DNA from: Acidobacteriota bacterium
GTDB taxonomy: Bacteria; Acidobacteriota; UBA6911
NCBI GenBank assembly: GCA_031271905.1
Contig: JAISUT010000021.1
Location: forward strand, 1 to 50,644
DNA length: 50,644 nt
Reading direction: 5' to 3'
The translations under genes were made by a program, and so were the position numbers. The notes under the pieces were generated by a model. It ran no database searches. It saw only the letters and a list, made by a program, of their open reading frames with translations, and was not told the DNA's origin. Within the stretch, counting starts at the first letter, position 1. The number at the start of each line of letters is the position of its first letter. Below are positions 17,991 through 26,809 of the stretch, in pieces.

Positions 17991-20649
17991 ACTTCATGTC
18001 CATCCAGTTGTCGGCGACGTTCAGATCGACCTTCAGCGGGACTAGCAGTTGCGCCGCCCCCTCCATCTCCCGCCGGAGCAGGTCGCGGGTCGCCTCCGCC
18101 TCCGCCTCGGGCGCCTCCAGCACCAGCTCGTCATGCACTTGCAGCAGTATCCTCGCCGCCATCCCGCCCGCCCGCAGCTCGCGCTCGACCCGGATCATGG
18201 CGATCTTCACGATGTCGGCGGCCGTCCCTTGGATGGGGCTGTTCACGGCGGTGCGCTCGGCGAAGCCCCGCGCGTTGAAGTCGCGGCTGTTGATGTCCGG
18301 TATCTGCCGCAGCCGCCCGTAGAGCGTCCGCACCATGCCCGTCCTGCGCGTCTCCTCCACGGTGCCGTCCAGCCACGCCCGCACCCCTTGGTAGCGCTGG
18401 AAATAGGCGTCGATGAAAGCCTGCGCCTCGTGCCGCGCGATGCCGAGCGACTGCGCCAGGCCGAAGGACGACTGCCCGTAGACGATGCCGAAGTTGATGG
18501 CCTTGGCCCGGCGACGGCATTCCGCGCGGTTATCGAGCGCCGCCGCGCCGAACACCTCCCGCGCCGTCCGGTCATGGACGTCCTCCCCCGCCCGGAAGGC
18601 GTCCACCAGCACCTCGTCCCGCGAAAGGTGCGCCAGCACCCGCAACTCGACCTGGGAGTAGTCGGCCGAGACCAGCAGGTTCCCCTTCTCCGGGACGAAA
18701 GCGGCGCGGATGAGCCGCCCCATGTCCGTCCGTATCGGGATGTTCTGCAAGTTGGGGTTGGAGCTGGACAGCCGCCCCGTCGCCGCGCCGGTCTGATGGA
18801 ACGACGTGTGGACACGCCCGGTGGCGGGGTGGATGAGCTCCGGGAGCGCGTCCACGTAAGTGGATTTGAGCTTGGCGACCTGCCGGTACTCCAATATCCG
18901 CCTCGGCAGCTCGTAGGTCTGCGCCAGCTCCTCCAGCACGCTGGAATCGGTGCTATAGCCGCCCGTCTTGCGCGTCTTCTTCCTGAGGGGGAGGTTGAGC
19001 CGGTCGAAGACCTCGCCGAGCTGCTTGGGCGAGTTGATGTTGAACTCCATCCCCGCCATCTGGTAGATGCGTCCGGTCGTCTCCGCCAGAAGCTTCTCCA
19101 TCTCCAGGGACATCCTCTTGAGCGTCGCGCGATCGACCTTGACGCCCTCATGCTCCATCGCCGCCAGCACTGGCACGAGCGGCAGGTCGATCTCCTCGTA
19201 GACCGCGCGCACCCCCATTTCGTCCAGGCGCGGGGCGAGGCGTCCGTGGAGGCGTCGCAAAGCGTCCAGCCGTCGCGCCAAGGCGGCGGCGTCCCTTTTG
19301 GGCTCCTCCGCGTCGAGGAACCCTGCGAACGACGCCTGCCGCATCCGCGCCCCCTCCGCGCCGGCGTCGCCGGAGGCGTCCAGGGACAGGCGCGCCTCAT
19401 CCAGCGCCCAGCGCTTCAGCGAGAAGTCCCCCGCGTTCGGCGCGGTCAGGAACGCCATCAACATCACGTCGTCCGGAGCGCTCGCCATCCGTATCCCCAA
19501 GGACTCCTGGAGCTCCATGAACGCCTTGGCGTCCCAGCAGACGAGTTTCGCCGCGGCATCTTCGGACAGCCGCCGCCAGCATTCGAGGTGCGCCCCCTGG
19601 CCGAGGTCGAGGACGGTCGCCGCCTCGCCCCCGTCACCCAGGACGCAGGCGGCGTCCGCCTTCCGGAGCCCGTCGAAACCTTCCGTCGTCTGCAACTCGA
19701 CAAAGACGTGCCGCGCCCCCCGGAGCGCGGCGAGGAGGGCGGGGACGCCCTTTTCATCCAGCCATACGCCCGCAACGGTCTTCTGCACCGCCACGTCGAG
19801 GAACTCCTCCGTCAGCGACTTGAAACCCAGCTCGGTGAAAAGCTCGAAGGCGACGCGCCGGTCAGGCTCGCCCAACGCCAGCTCGTCCAAATTCAGCTCG
19901 ATCGGCAGGTCGCGGTGGATGGTGGCAAGCTCCCGGCTCATGCGGATGAGCTCCTGGTTGTCGCGGAGGCTTTCCTGCTGCGCCTTTTTCTTGACCTGGC
20001 TCCAGTTCTCCAAGAGGTTGTCGAGCGTGCCGAACTCGGCGATCAGGGCGCGCGCCCCCTTTTCGCCGATGCCCGGCGCGCCGGGGATGTTGTCCGAGGC
20101 GTCCCCCCACAGGCCCAGGAGGTCCGCCACCTGGTCGGGGCGCACCCCCAGCTTCTTCTCGACCCCGTCGGCGTCGAAGAAGAGGCCTTCCTTCATCGTG
20201 TCGAGCACGGTCACCTTGTCGGTCACGAGTTGGAGCATGTCCTTGTCGCTCGTGACCACGACCGTTTGCAAGCCCCGTTCCCCCGCCTTTTTCGAGAGCG
20301 TGCCGATCACGTCGTCGGCCTCGTAGCCGGCGAGGCTGATGACGGGGACGCGGAACGCCGCGCAAACCCGCCGGATGTAGGGGAGCTGCGGGACGAGGTC
20401 TTCGGGCATGGGCTTGCGCGTCGCCTTGTATTCGGCGAACTGCTCGTGGCGCACGGTCGGGCCTTGCAAGTCGATGGCGACGCCGATGTAGTCCGGCTTG
20501 TGGTCTTCGATCAGCTTGCGCAGCATCGCGGTGAAGCCGAACACCGCGCCCGTGGGCAACCCCTGCGGGTTGCTGAGGTGGCGCACGGCGTAATACGCCC
20601 GGTAGACGTGCGACATGCCGTCGATCAGAAACAGCCGTTTTGCGTTCAT
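17989..20649 (-). CDS. polA: DNA polymerase I
   Basis: The 886-residue protein has all three Pol I regions. The N-terminal 5'-3' exonuclease shows AGYEADDVIGTL and GDASDNIPGAPGIGEKGA. A central 3'-5' exonuclease-like region follows, then the polymerase domain with motif A LVSADYSQVELRVLAHLSRD, motif B RAKAINFGIVYGQSSFG and motif C LLQVHDELVLEAPE. The proofreading domain has lost its DxE signature (VFVELQTTEGFD in place of FDTET), so it is probably inactive, as in Taq and Bacillus enzymes. It fills Okazaki gaps and repairs excision tracts. The ATG at 20649 matches the conserved MNAKRLFLIDG start, with GGAGG about ten bases upstream; longer readings lack support. Confidence 0.95.
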   Translation of the reverse strand: MNAKRLFLIDGMSHVYRAYYAVRHLSNPQGLPTGAVFGFTAMLRKLIEDHKPDYIGVAIDLQGPTVRHEQFAEYKATRKPMPEDLVPQLPYIRRVCAAFRVPVISLAGYEADDVIGTLSKKAGERGLQTVVVTSDKDMLQLVTDKVTVLDTMKEGLFFDADGVEKKLGVRPDQVADLLGLWGDASDNIPGAPGIGEKGARALIAEFGTLDNLLENWSQVKKKAQQESLRDNQELIRMSRELATIHRDLPIELNLDELALGEPDRRVAFELFTELGFKSLTEEFLDVAVQKTVAGVWLDEKGVPALLAALRGARHVFVELQTTEGFDGLRKADAACVLGDGGEAATVLDLGQGAHLECWRRLSEDAAAKLVCWDAKAFMELQESLGIRMASAPDDVMLMAFLTAPNAGDFSLKRWALDEARLSLDASGDAGAEGARMRQASFAGFLDAEEPKRDAAALARRLDALRRLHGRLAPRLDEMGVRAVYEEIDLPLVPVLAAMEHEGVKVDRATLKRMSLEMEKLLAETTGRIYQMAGMEFNINSPKQLGEVFDRLNLPLRKKTRKTGGYSTDSSVLEELAQTYELPRRILEYRQVAKLKSTYVDALPELIHPATGRVHTSFHQTGAATGRLSSSNPNLQNIPIRTDMGRLIRAAFVPEKGNLLVSADYSQVELRVLAHLSRDEVLVDAFRAGEDVHDRTAREVFGAAALDNRAECRRRAKAINFGIVYGQSSFGLAQSLGIARHEAQAFIDAYFQRYQGVRAWLDGTVEETRRTGMVRTLYGRLRQIPDINSRDFNARGFAERTAVNSPIQGTAADIVKIAMIRVERELRAGGMAARILLQVHDELVLEAPEAEAEATRDLLRREMEGAAQLLVPLKVDLNVADNWMDMK

Positions 20650-20924
20650 CCGATCAGTGCCTCCAAAGCGTCCTGCGGCATGGCGCGCCGCCCGACGGGT
20701 TCCCAACCTGTTCGAGCCGGAGCCTCCAACCGGGAGCGACGCCCCGACCGCCATCGCCCGAAGATTGCCTAACATCCTACGGGATATGAATAAATAATAG
20801 AATCAATAATTCACGAAATCGGTTTCTCTGCGCCCCCCCTGTTCCCGTGACTACGCGCTCTAGGCGGCCGCCTTGTCTTCACCCGTCCCACACCCGCATT
20901 TCATACAGCCAACCGGCCATTTCA

Positions 20925-21369
20925 TACAACGCCACATGGGGAGGAGCGGTGGAAGGTGGACGCCGTGGCGGAGGCGGTCGGAGTGAGCGACCGCACGTTG
21001 GAGCACCTGAAAGAAAGGTTTGTCAAGGGCGGCCTGGAGGGGGCGTTGGAACGACGGAAGCCCTGCACTCCGTCCAAGAGGCTCGTGTTCGACGGCGAGT
21101 TCGCGTTGCGGCTCGCGAAAAGGCTGGAGACACACCACACCCCGAAACACGGGAGCTGGCTGAACGTGACCGAGATCGAGCTGAGCGTGTACAAACGGCA
21201 ATGCCTGCCCGAGCGAATCCCCACCATGGAAGACGTGCGTGCGTTGACACGGGCGTGGAACAAGGACAGGAACTCGCGGCAGTCAAAGGTGGACTGGCAG
21301 TTCTCCACCGACGACGCACGGATAAAACTCAAAGGCTTTATCCGAAATTTTGATTTTTACAGTGTACTA
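20925..21369 (+). mobile_element. IS630-family insertion sequence remnant
   Basis: The reading EERWKVDAVAEAVGVSDRTL (an IS630 helix-turn-helix) is joined in frame to TPKHGSWLNVTEIELS and KVDWQFSTDDARIKLKGFIR, the C-terminal end of the same transposase family. About 200 residues between them, holding the first two catalytic aspartates, are missing, and the N-terminus is also truncated. The right end runs to TTTTTACAGTGTACTA at 21369, where the next gene's stop codon is formed. The element cannot encode a working transposase. I cannot find a matching left end. Confidence 0.7.
20956..21350 (+). pseudogene. Internally deleted IS630 transposase
   Basis: Helix-turn-helix residues (VSDRTLEHLKERFVKGGLEG, ALERRKP) are followed at LAKRLE by the C-terminal DDE-domain tail (HHTPKHGSWLNVTEIELSVY). 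The fusion keeps the frame open, but the catalytic core is gone. The frame runs on past the element into DNA antisense to the neighbouring gene, so no natural stop is present. It is an inactive relic. Confidence 0.65.
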
Positions 21370-21753
21370 GGTGATGGCGTAGGTCGTCCCTTTCACGACG
21401 AAGTGTATGTCGCGTTGCGTGACGATGAAGTCCACGGGCACGGTATAGTCGATGGTGACGACGAGCTGGCCGGCGAAACGTTCGACCTTGATGTTCTCTT
21501 TCGTGAGGCGGATGTTGTTCTTCTCCCCCAGCTTGATCAAGTTCTTGACCACGACGTCTTGCGGTTGCGGACGGGCGCCGATGCGGCTGACTTCCACTTG
21601 CAAATCCCCGTCCAGGGCATAGTTCCTGTAATACGCCGGACCGGCTTTGAAAGAGACGAAGGCGATGGCAACCAGCAGGACGATGGTGAGCAGGCAGCCT
21701 GTGGAGCCTTTGCCTTCTTCATCGGATTGGAAAAAACGGTCTATGGGTCTCAT
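21367..21753 (-). CDS. Small single-pass membrane protein, DUF4845-like
   Basis: The 128-residue protein has a cytoplasmic start (MRPIDRFFQSDEEGKGS), one membrane helix (GCLLTIVLLVAIAFVSF) and an extracytoplasmic alpha/beta tail (LTKENIKVERFAGQLVVTID, YTVPVDFIV). This matches small DUF4845-type proteins, whose function is unknown. GAGGA lies just upstream of ATG 21753. The stop codon TAG uses bases of the IS630 remnant's end at 21367-21369, so the natural C-terminus may have been slightly longer. Confidence 0.65.
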   Translation of the reverse strand: MRPIDRFFQSDEEGKGSTGCLLTIVLLVAIAFVSFKAGPAYYRNYALDGDLQVEVSRIGARPQPQDVVVKNLIKLGEKNNIRLTKENIKVERFAGQLVVTIDYTVPVDFIVTQRDIHFVVKGTTYAIT

Positions 21754-21893
21754 GGCTTTTCCTCCTCTTGGCGCATATGCATGCGCCCCGACTGGGCGCA
21801 ATCAGACGCGATTCCCCCATCGGCGGAAACAGGAGGCGACATTACGAAATTCGTATATCCCAAGCCCGGCGGGTCCCCGGCCAGGGGCGCGCG

Positions 21894-22118
21894 TCACCCC
21901 TTGCGCAGGGGCATCGGCTCGGCCGGCTCGCCCGAGATGTCCAAGATGATGCGGTACCAGCAGTTTTTGCAGACCAAGGCGCGGTCGATGGTGAGCAGCA
22001 CCTGTTGCCAGGGGCCCAGCTCTTGGCCGCAATGGGGGCAGGAGCTGTACGTCCTGCCCGGTTTCTGAAGCGCCTCCTCGGCCTCCTCGATGCTTTCGAC
22101 TCTCACGTTCTTCTCCAT
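21894..22118 (-). CDS. Small zinc-ribbon protein
   Basis: This 74-residue protein has two CxxC pairs, CPHCGQ and CKNCWY, spaced 22 residues apart, which is a zinc-ribbon arrangement. An N-terminal acidic stretch reads VESIEEAEEAL. No known partner or function can be named. It lies between the membrane protein and the response-regulator fusion, all on the same strand, and could be co-transcribed with them. The ribosome binding site is weak. Confidence 0.6.
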   Translation of the reverse strand: MEKNVRVESIEEAEEALQKPGRTYSSCPHCGQELGPWQQVLLTIDRALVCKNCWYRIILDISGEPAEPMPLRKG

Positions 22119-22230
22119 ACAATTGCAATAAGAACCAACTTCAACCGCGAAAGGGATCCGAGGCGCCCTCCACGCCGGAGGGGGCTGTCCGCGCTTTTCG
22201 CGTGCTTTGCGATCCCGGCCTCCGCAAGCC

Positions 22231-25209
22231 CTACTCCGGCTTCAGGACGAGCCCCTTGTTCTGGTGCCCGTCGATCTTCACCGTCACGCCTTTGTCCAGG
22301 CGGACGTGTCGCGTCCACTCCTTCTCCCCGGCACGGGGCAGCGAGCGCAGCCACTGCCAATCGACGAAGCCGCCCCATGCGGCGCCCACCGTGAAGTAGC
22401 CGACGCGGAAGGAGGTCAGGTTGTGGAAGAAGTGCGAGCCCTGCGAAGGGTCCACCGGCACGTCCTTGAACCCGTCCTCGACGATCACGCGCGCCCCCGC
22501 GATCTGGTCCCACTTGACCGGGATCCCCAGCCACGGGTCCAAAGAACCCCATCGACCGGCTCCGATCAAAAGATAAGGACGTTTCTGCGCCATCAATGTC
22601 TCATTGAAGGCGGCGACCTCCCCCGCGACCTCGCGGCTGTGCGCGCGGTCGAACTTTTCCGCGTCCACGTAGACGATGTCGCAGACGCCCTCGATGACGC
22701 CATGCCCCAGCGTCCGGTCGCTGCGGCAGGCGAGGCGCGCGTCCTCGACCTGCTCCAGCACCACCGAGTCCGCCTCGCGCCGCAACCCCAGCGGGCGCAG
22801 TTGCAACATGGAGAATTGGCGCGGCTCCCCGCGCGGCGTCGACAGGTTGGCGGCGAACTCCATCTCGACCGGCGCCCCCATCCCCCACGCCCCCATGTCC
22901 AGCAGCAACTCGACGATCTCCGGCAGCGGGAAGACCTTCTGGCGCAGGATGGGCGCGAAGGTCACGACGCGCACCCCTTCGCGCGCCACGCCGTCGTAAA
23001 GGGCGTCGTTGTCCGGCGACCAGGTGGACGCCAGGTTCCGCAGCACGTCGTCGGCCTCGGCGTCCGCGAGGTCGTAACCCCGGACGCGCGAGTCGCTGGT
23101 CTCCCCGGCGTGGATGGGCGGCGCCTCCACGTCCAAGGCGAAGAACCGCGTCTGGTTGCCGCCCGCCGACGCCTCCGACGGGTTGAACGGCGGCAGGATG
23201 CCGGGGTATTTCGGGCAGAAGCGGACGGACACGCCGCCGTCCACGATGGTCTTGCCCAGTCCCAGCGCCACGCTCACGACGCCGTCCCCCGCCTTTTGCG
23301 GCGCGACGGGGTAGTAGTTGTACGACTTCGCCACGCCGGAGAAGTCGGGGTAGAAGCGCGCGCCGTGCCGCGCCCCGCACATCTTCTGCACGATGACCGC
23401 CATCTTCTCCTCCTCGTGCCGGTACTCGGTCGCCTTGAAATAGTCCTTCGCCGACTGGTAGAAGGTCGAGGCGTAGACCCGCTTGACGGCGGCGACCAGG
23501 ATGCCCAGCCGCACGAAGCGGTCGCCCTGCCCGTTCGGGATCATGTAGGTCTGGTACACGCCGGCGAACGGGTGGTACTGCGAGTCTTCGAGCATGCTTG
23601 AGGAGCGCACCGCCAGCGGCTCGCGCACCAGGTGCAGGAATGCCGCCAAGTCGCCGAGCGGGTCTTCGGGGAAGACGCCGTCCAGGAACCGGCGGGTGAT
23701 CTCCGCGTCGTCGGGGCATTCGAGCGCGAACTTGCGCAGGTTGTTCCGGTCGAGGAACTGGTCGAAGATCTCCGCGCCGAGCACGACCGCCGGGGGGACG
23801 GAGACGCGCACCCCGTCGAAGCGCCGCCGCACGTCGTAGTTGTTGATCAGCGTGTTGAGGAACCCCAGGCCGCGCGCCTTGCCCCCCAGCGAGCCGCCGC
23901 CGATGCGGGCGAAGCTCCGGGACGGGTCGAAGGAGTCCTTGTCGAATTCCGTGGTCAGCCCCTGCTGCTGGAGGCGGCTGTAGGCGCCGAGCGCGGCGAT
24001 GAGGTCGCGGCGCATCTCCTCCACGTTCGGGTAGTCGGAGACCTTCAGCGGGCGCACCCGCTCCGCCAGGCGGAACTCGGTGCGCGCCTTGAGCCAGTTG
24101 GAGAAGTGGTTGCGTTCGGCATGGTAGAGCAGGCTCTCCTCCGGCGCGTACTGCAACTGCTCGCGCAAACCCTTCAGGTCGGACGCCCGGCCGACCTCGC
24201 GCCCCTTCGGTGTGCGGAAGACGAAGTCGCCGAAGCTGAAATACTCGGCCATGAAGCGCCGCAGCCGGGCGGCGAAGTCGGGCGAGTCCTTGGAGACGAA
24301 CGAGACCCGCAGCGACGCCGCCTCTCCCGCGTAGTCGGCGGCGTTGCGCGACTGGAGCAGGATGGGCAGGTCGGGTTTCCCCGCGCGCACCGCGCGGGCG
24401 AACTCCAGCCCCGCCTCGGCGTCGGGCCTTCCCTCGCGGGGGAAGTCGATGTCGGAGATGACGCCGAGGATGTGCTCGCGGTAGGTCTCGTAATACCGCC
24501 ACGCCTCCTCGTAGGTGCGGCAGAGCAGGATCTTGGGGCGCGCGACCGTGCGCAGCACCCTGTGCGAGAGGTTGATGCCCTCGCCCAGGAGCCGTTGCGA
24601 CTGCTCCATCAGCTCGGTGTACAGCAGGGGCAGGAGGGTCGAACGGTACCGGATGTCGTCCTCGATGAAGATGATCGACTGCACGCCGACCAGCCGCGTG
24701 TCGTGATCGACGTTCATCCGGTCTTCGAGGTGCTTGATGATGCCGACGATGAGCCGGAAGTCGCCGCGCCAGACGAAGACCTGGTCGAAGACGTCGGTGT
24801 CGTGCTGCGCCCGGAGCTGCGTCAGCTCGCGGATGTCGTAGGCCAGCAGCACGACGGGGATGTCCACCCCCGCCGCGCGCGCCTCCCGCGCCAACTGCAC
24901 CGCGCTCATGTCCTCGACGTGGAGCGTGGTCAGGATCAGGTCGAAGCGCCGTTCCTCGGTCGCCAGCACGACCGCCTCCTTCCCGCTCGAGACGCGGGTC
25001 AGCTCCGGCGAATGGCTCAGGTTCAGGTGCTGGTACTCGTTGCTGATGAGCTCGTCGAAGCGCCCCTCCTCTTCGAACAGGTAGAGGTCGTACAGGCTCG
25101 TGACCAGCAGGATGTCGCGGATCCTGTGGCGCATCAGGTTCTGGAAGCCTTGGAAGCGCGTCCCGTAGCCATGTTCGATCCAGAGCGGATCCAGGTGTTT
25201 TTCCGTCAT
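22231..25209 (-). CDS. Response-regulator / PEP synthase ATP-binding domain fusion
   Basis: The 992-residue cytoplasmic protein has three parts. Residues about 1-170 resemble a receiver domain in which the phospho-acceptor aspartate is replaced (DLILTTLHVEDM). Residues about 185-370 form a second, apparently intact receiver (IIFIEDDIRYR; ISDIDFP with the acceptor aspartate; ILLQSRN; VSKDS). A pyruvate-phosphate-dikinase/PEP-synthase N-terminal ATP-binding domain follows (RIGGGSLGGKARGLGFLNTL, AVRSSSMLEDSQYHPFAGVY, SMLQLRPLGL). The PEP-utiliser domain with its swivelling histidine and the C-terminal TIM barrel of true PEP synthase are absent; instead about 190 unassigned residues follow. It looks like a phosphorylation-controlled kinase or ligase of unknown substrate. 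The ATG at 25209 gives MTEKHLDPLW. Confidence 0.75.
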   Translation of the reverse strand: MTEKHLDPLWIEHGYGTRFQGFQNLMRHRIRDILLVTSLYDLYLFEEEGRFDELISNEYQHLNLSHSPELTRVSSGKEAVVLATEERRFDLILTTLHVEDMSAVQLAREARAAGVDIPVVLLAYDIRELTQLRAQHDTDVFDQVFVWRGDFRLIVGIIKHLEDRMNVDHDTRLVGVQSIIFIEDDIRYRSTLLPLLYTELMEQSQRLLGEGINLSHRVLRTVARPKILLCRTYEEAWRYYETYREHILGVISDIDFPREGRPDAEAGLEFARAVRAGKPDLPILLQSRNAADYAGEAASLRVSFVSKDSPDFAARLRRFMAEYFSFGDFVFRTPKGREVGRASDLKGLREQLQYAPEESLLYHAERNHFSNWLKARTEFRLAERVRPLKVSDYPNVEEMRRDLIAALGAYSRLQQQGLTTEFDKDSFDPSRSFARIGGGSLGGKARGLGFLNTLINNYDVRRRFDGVRVSVPPAVVLGAEIFDQFLDRNNLRKFALECPDDAEITRRFLDGVFPEDPLGDLAAFLHLVREPLAVRSSSMLEDSQYHPFAGVYQTYMIPNGQGDRFVRLGILVAAVKRVYASTFYQSAKDYFKATEYRHEEEKMAVIVQKMCGARHGARFYPDFSGVAKSYNYYPVAPQKAGDGVVSVALGLGKTIVDGGVSVRFCPKYPGILPPFNPSEASAGGNQTRFFALDVEAPPIHAGETSDSRVRGYDLADAEADDVLRNLASTWSPDNDALYDGVAREGVRVVTFAPILRQKVFPLPEIVELLLDMGAWGMGAPVEMEFAANLSTPRGEPRQFSMLQLRPLGLRREADSVVLEQVEDARLACRSDRTLGHGVIEGVCDIVYVDAEKFDRAHSREVAGEVAAFNETLMAQKRPYLLIGAGRWGSLDPWLGIPVKWDQIAGARVIVEDGFKDVPVDPSQGSHFFHNLTSFRVGYFTVGAAWGGFVDWQWLRSLPRAGEKEWTRHVRLDKGVTVKIDGHQNKGLVLKPE

Positions 25210-25535
25210 AGTGAAAGCGCCGGCCCCCCGACTTCGACTGCGAAGAAACGCCACAACCGCAAAACCCCGGACGTGCGCCCACCCGCGCGTTTATGCGCCC
25301 GCGCATCGCCCCCGCGCCCGCCAAGGGCGGAAGTTTACGCCGCTGCGGCGCCAAACAAAAGCGTCCGCGATGGGAATTCTGCATGGGGGGGTGGGCGCGA
25401 AAGTCGCCTTTCCGTGGAGAAATCAGGTAATATGAGATTTCATTTCGTCGAACACAGACCCGGGGGCGGCGCATGGAAAGGCAGTCGCGCCGCGCCCTCG
25501 ACCTCGCCTTTAAGATTAAGATAAGGAGAAGAGCC
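25210..25535. promoter_or_regulatory. Divergent intergenic region
   Basis: This 326-bp gap separates the divergent response-regulator fusion and the aminotransferase gene, so promoters for both should lie here. I cannot place a convincing sigma-70 promoter; GTAATAT near 25427 is the most AT-rich candidate -10. TAAGGAGA at 25522-25529 is the aminotransferase ribosome binding site. No gene is supported in it. Confidence 0.4.
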
Positions 25536-26753
25536 ATGCCTGACACGCCGCACGCCACCCTCGCCGCCCACGCCCACGCCGCCGCCACCGCGCCCACGCC
25601 GCCGATGAGCAGGCGCGGCCTGTTGAAAATGTCGGGATTCGCCCTGGGCGCGCTGGCTGCGGCGCCCGCCATCCTGACCCCCGCCCGGGACGCGCTGGCT
25701 GCGGACCCGTTCAAGGGGACTGCCAAGGTCACGGCGGCGCACCCCTTGCGCATCTGCTACAACGAGAACGCCCTCGGCATGTCGCCCAAGGCGCGTGCGG
25801 CGGCCGCCAAGGCGCTGCTCGAAGCCAACCGCTACCCGTTCGAGGCGCAGCCCGCGTTGCGGGAGGTCGTCGCCGCCTACCACAAGGTCACGCCGGACCA
25901 CCTCCTGCTCACCCCCGGCTCTTCGGACGCCATCCGGGGATGCGTCGCCGCCTACGCCGCGCCCGGGACGCAGTTGGTGATCCCGGAGCTCACCTATGGC
26001 GACGGCGAGATGTACGGGCGCATCAACCGGCTGGACGTGGTCAAGGTGCCGTCCGACCGTGAGACGTGGGCGATAGACCTGGAGGGGATGAAAAACGCGG
26101 TCGCCGCCCACGGCGGCCCGTCCATCGTCTATCTGGTCAACCCCAACAACCCCACCTCGACCGTCACCGACTCGGCGACGGTGGACGCCTGGATACGCAG
26201 CAAGCCCAAAGACACGGTGTTTTTCATCGACGAAGCCTATGCGGAATTCGTCAACGACCCGTCCTTCCACTCCGCCGACCGCCTGGTCGCGTCAGGTCTG
26301 GACAATGTCGTGATCCTCAAGACCTTTTCAAAGATCCACGGCATGGCGGGGCTTCGCACCGGCTACGCCGTCGCCGTCCCCCCGGTCGTCGCCCGCGTCA
26401 AAGACCACGTCGAGAACGACAGCATGACCTTGACGGCCCCCGCCATCGCCGCCGCCACCGCGTCGATGCGGGACGCGGCGCACCTCGCGCTCAGCAAGCG
26501 TTGTAACGACCAGGCGCGCGCGGTGCTGACCGGCGCCTTGGACGAGCTGGGGTGGAGGTACCTGCCCTCCGAGGCGAACTTCGTGTTCCACCGCGTCCCG
26601 GGGAGCCTGGCGGATTACCAAAGGCGGATGCGCGACGCCAACATCCTGGTCGGGCGGGCGTTCCCCCCCGCCGACGGCTGGTGCCGCGTCTCGCTCGGCA
26701 CGCCTGCGGAGATGCGCGCCCTCGTCAAGGTCATGAAGGCGCAGGCGGGGTAA
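25536..26753 (+). CDS. Tat-exported HisC-like PLP aminotransferase
   Basis: The 405-residue fold-type I aminotransferase resembles histidinol-phosphate aminotransferase. LTPGSSDAIRG holds the cofactor phosphate region, VNPNNPTSTV and FFIDEAYAEFVND are the PLP-binding asparagine and aspartate segments, and LKTFSKIHGMAGLRTGYAV carries the Schiff-base lysine. Unlike cytoplasmic HisC it begins with a twin-arginine signal (MSRRGLLKMSGFALGALAA), so it should be folded with PLP and exported. The substrate is unknown; no histidine genes are near. TAAGGAGA before ATG 25536 fixes the start. It converges with the glycyl-radical activase gene. Confidence 0.85.
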   Translation: MPDTPHATLAAHAHAAATAPTPPMSRRGLLKMSGFALGALAAAPAILTPARDALAADPFKGTAKVTAAHPLRICYNENALGMSPKARAAAAKALLEANRYPFEAQPALREVVAAYHKVTPDHLLLTPGSSDAIRGCVAAYAAPGTQLVIPELTYGDGEMYGRINRLDVVKVPSDRETWAIDLEGMKNAVAAHGGPSIVYLVNPNNPTSTVTDSATVDAWIRSKPKDTVFFIDEAYAEFVNDPSFHSADRLVASGLDNVVILKTFSKIHGMAGLRTGYAVAVPPVVARVKDHVENDSMTLTAPAIAAATASMRDAAHLALSKRCNDQARAVLTGALDELGWRYLPSEANFVFHRVPGSLADYQRRMRDANILVGRAFPPADGWCRVSLGTPAEMRALVKVMKAQAG

Positions 26754-26785
26754 AGCCGTCGCCGGCAGGTGGGGGCGGGCAGATG

Positions 26786-26809
26786 CGGACGGCGCGCCCC
26801 CGCCGTCCG
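26786..26809. terminator. Bidirectional terminator-like hairpin
   Basis: CGGACGGCG cgcccc CGCCGTCCG forms a perfect 9-bp stem with a six-base loop in the 56-bp gap between two convergent genes, where a shared terminator is expected. No long T-run is present on either side. Confidence 0.5.

Noticed and set aside
20860-20925. Minus-strand C-terminus MKWPVGCMKCGCGTGEDKAA as a truncated metal-binding protein
   Set aside because: The cysteine spacing is suggestive, but the reading upstream goes through the IS630 remnant and no family could be named.
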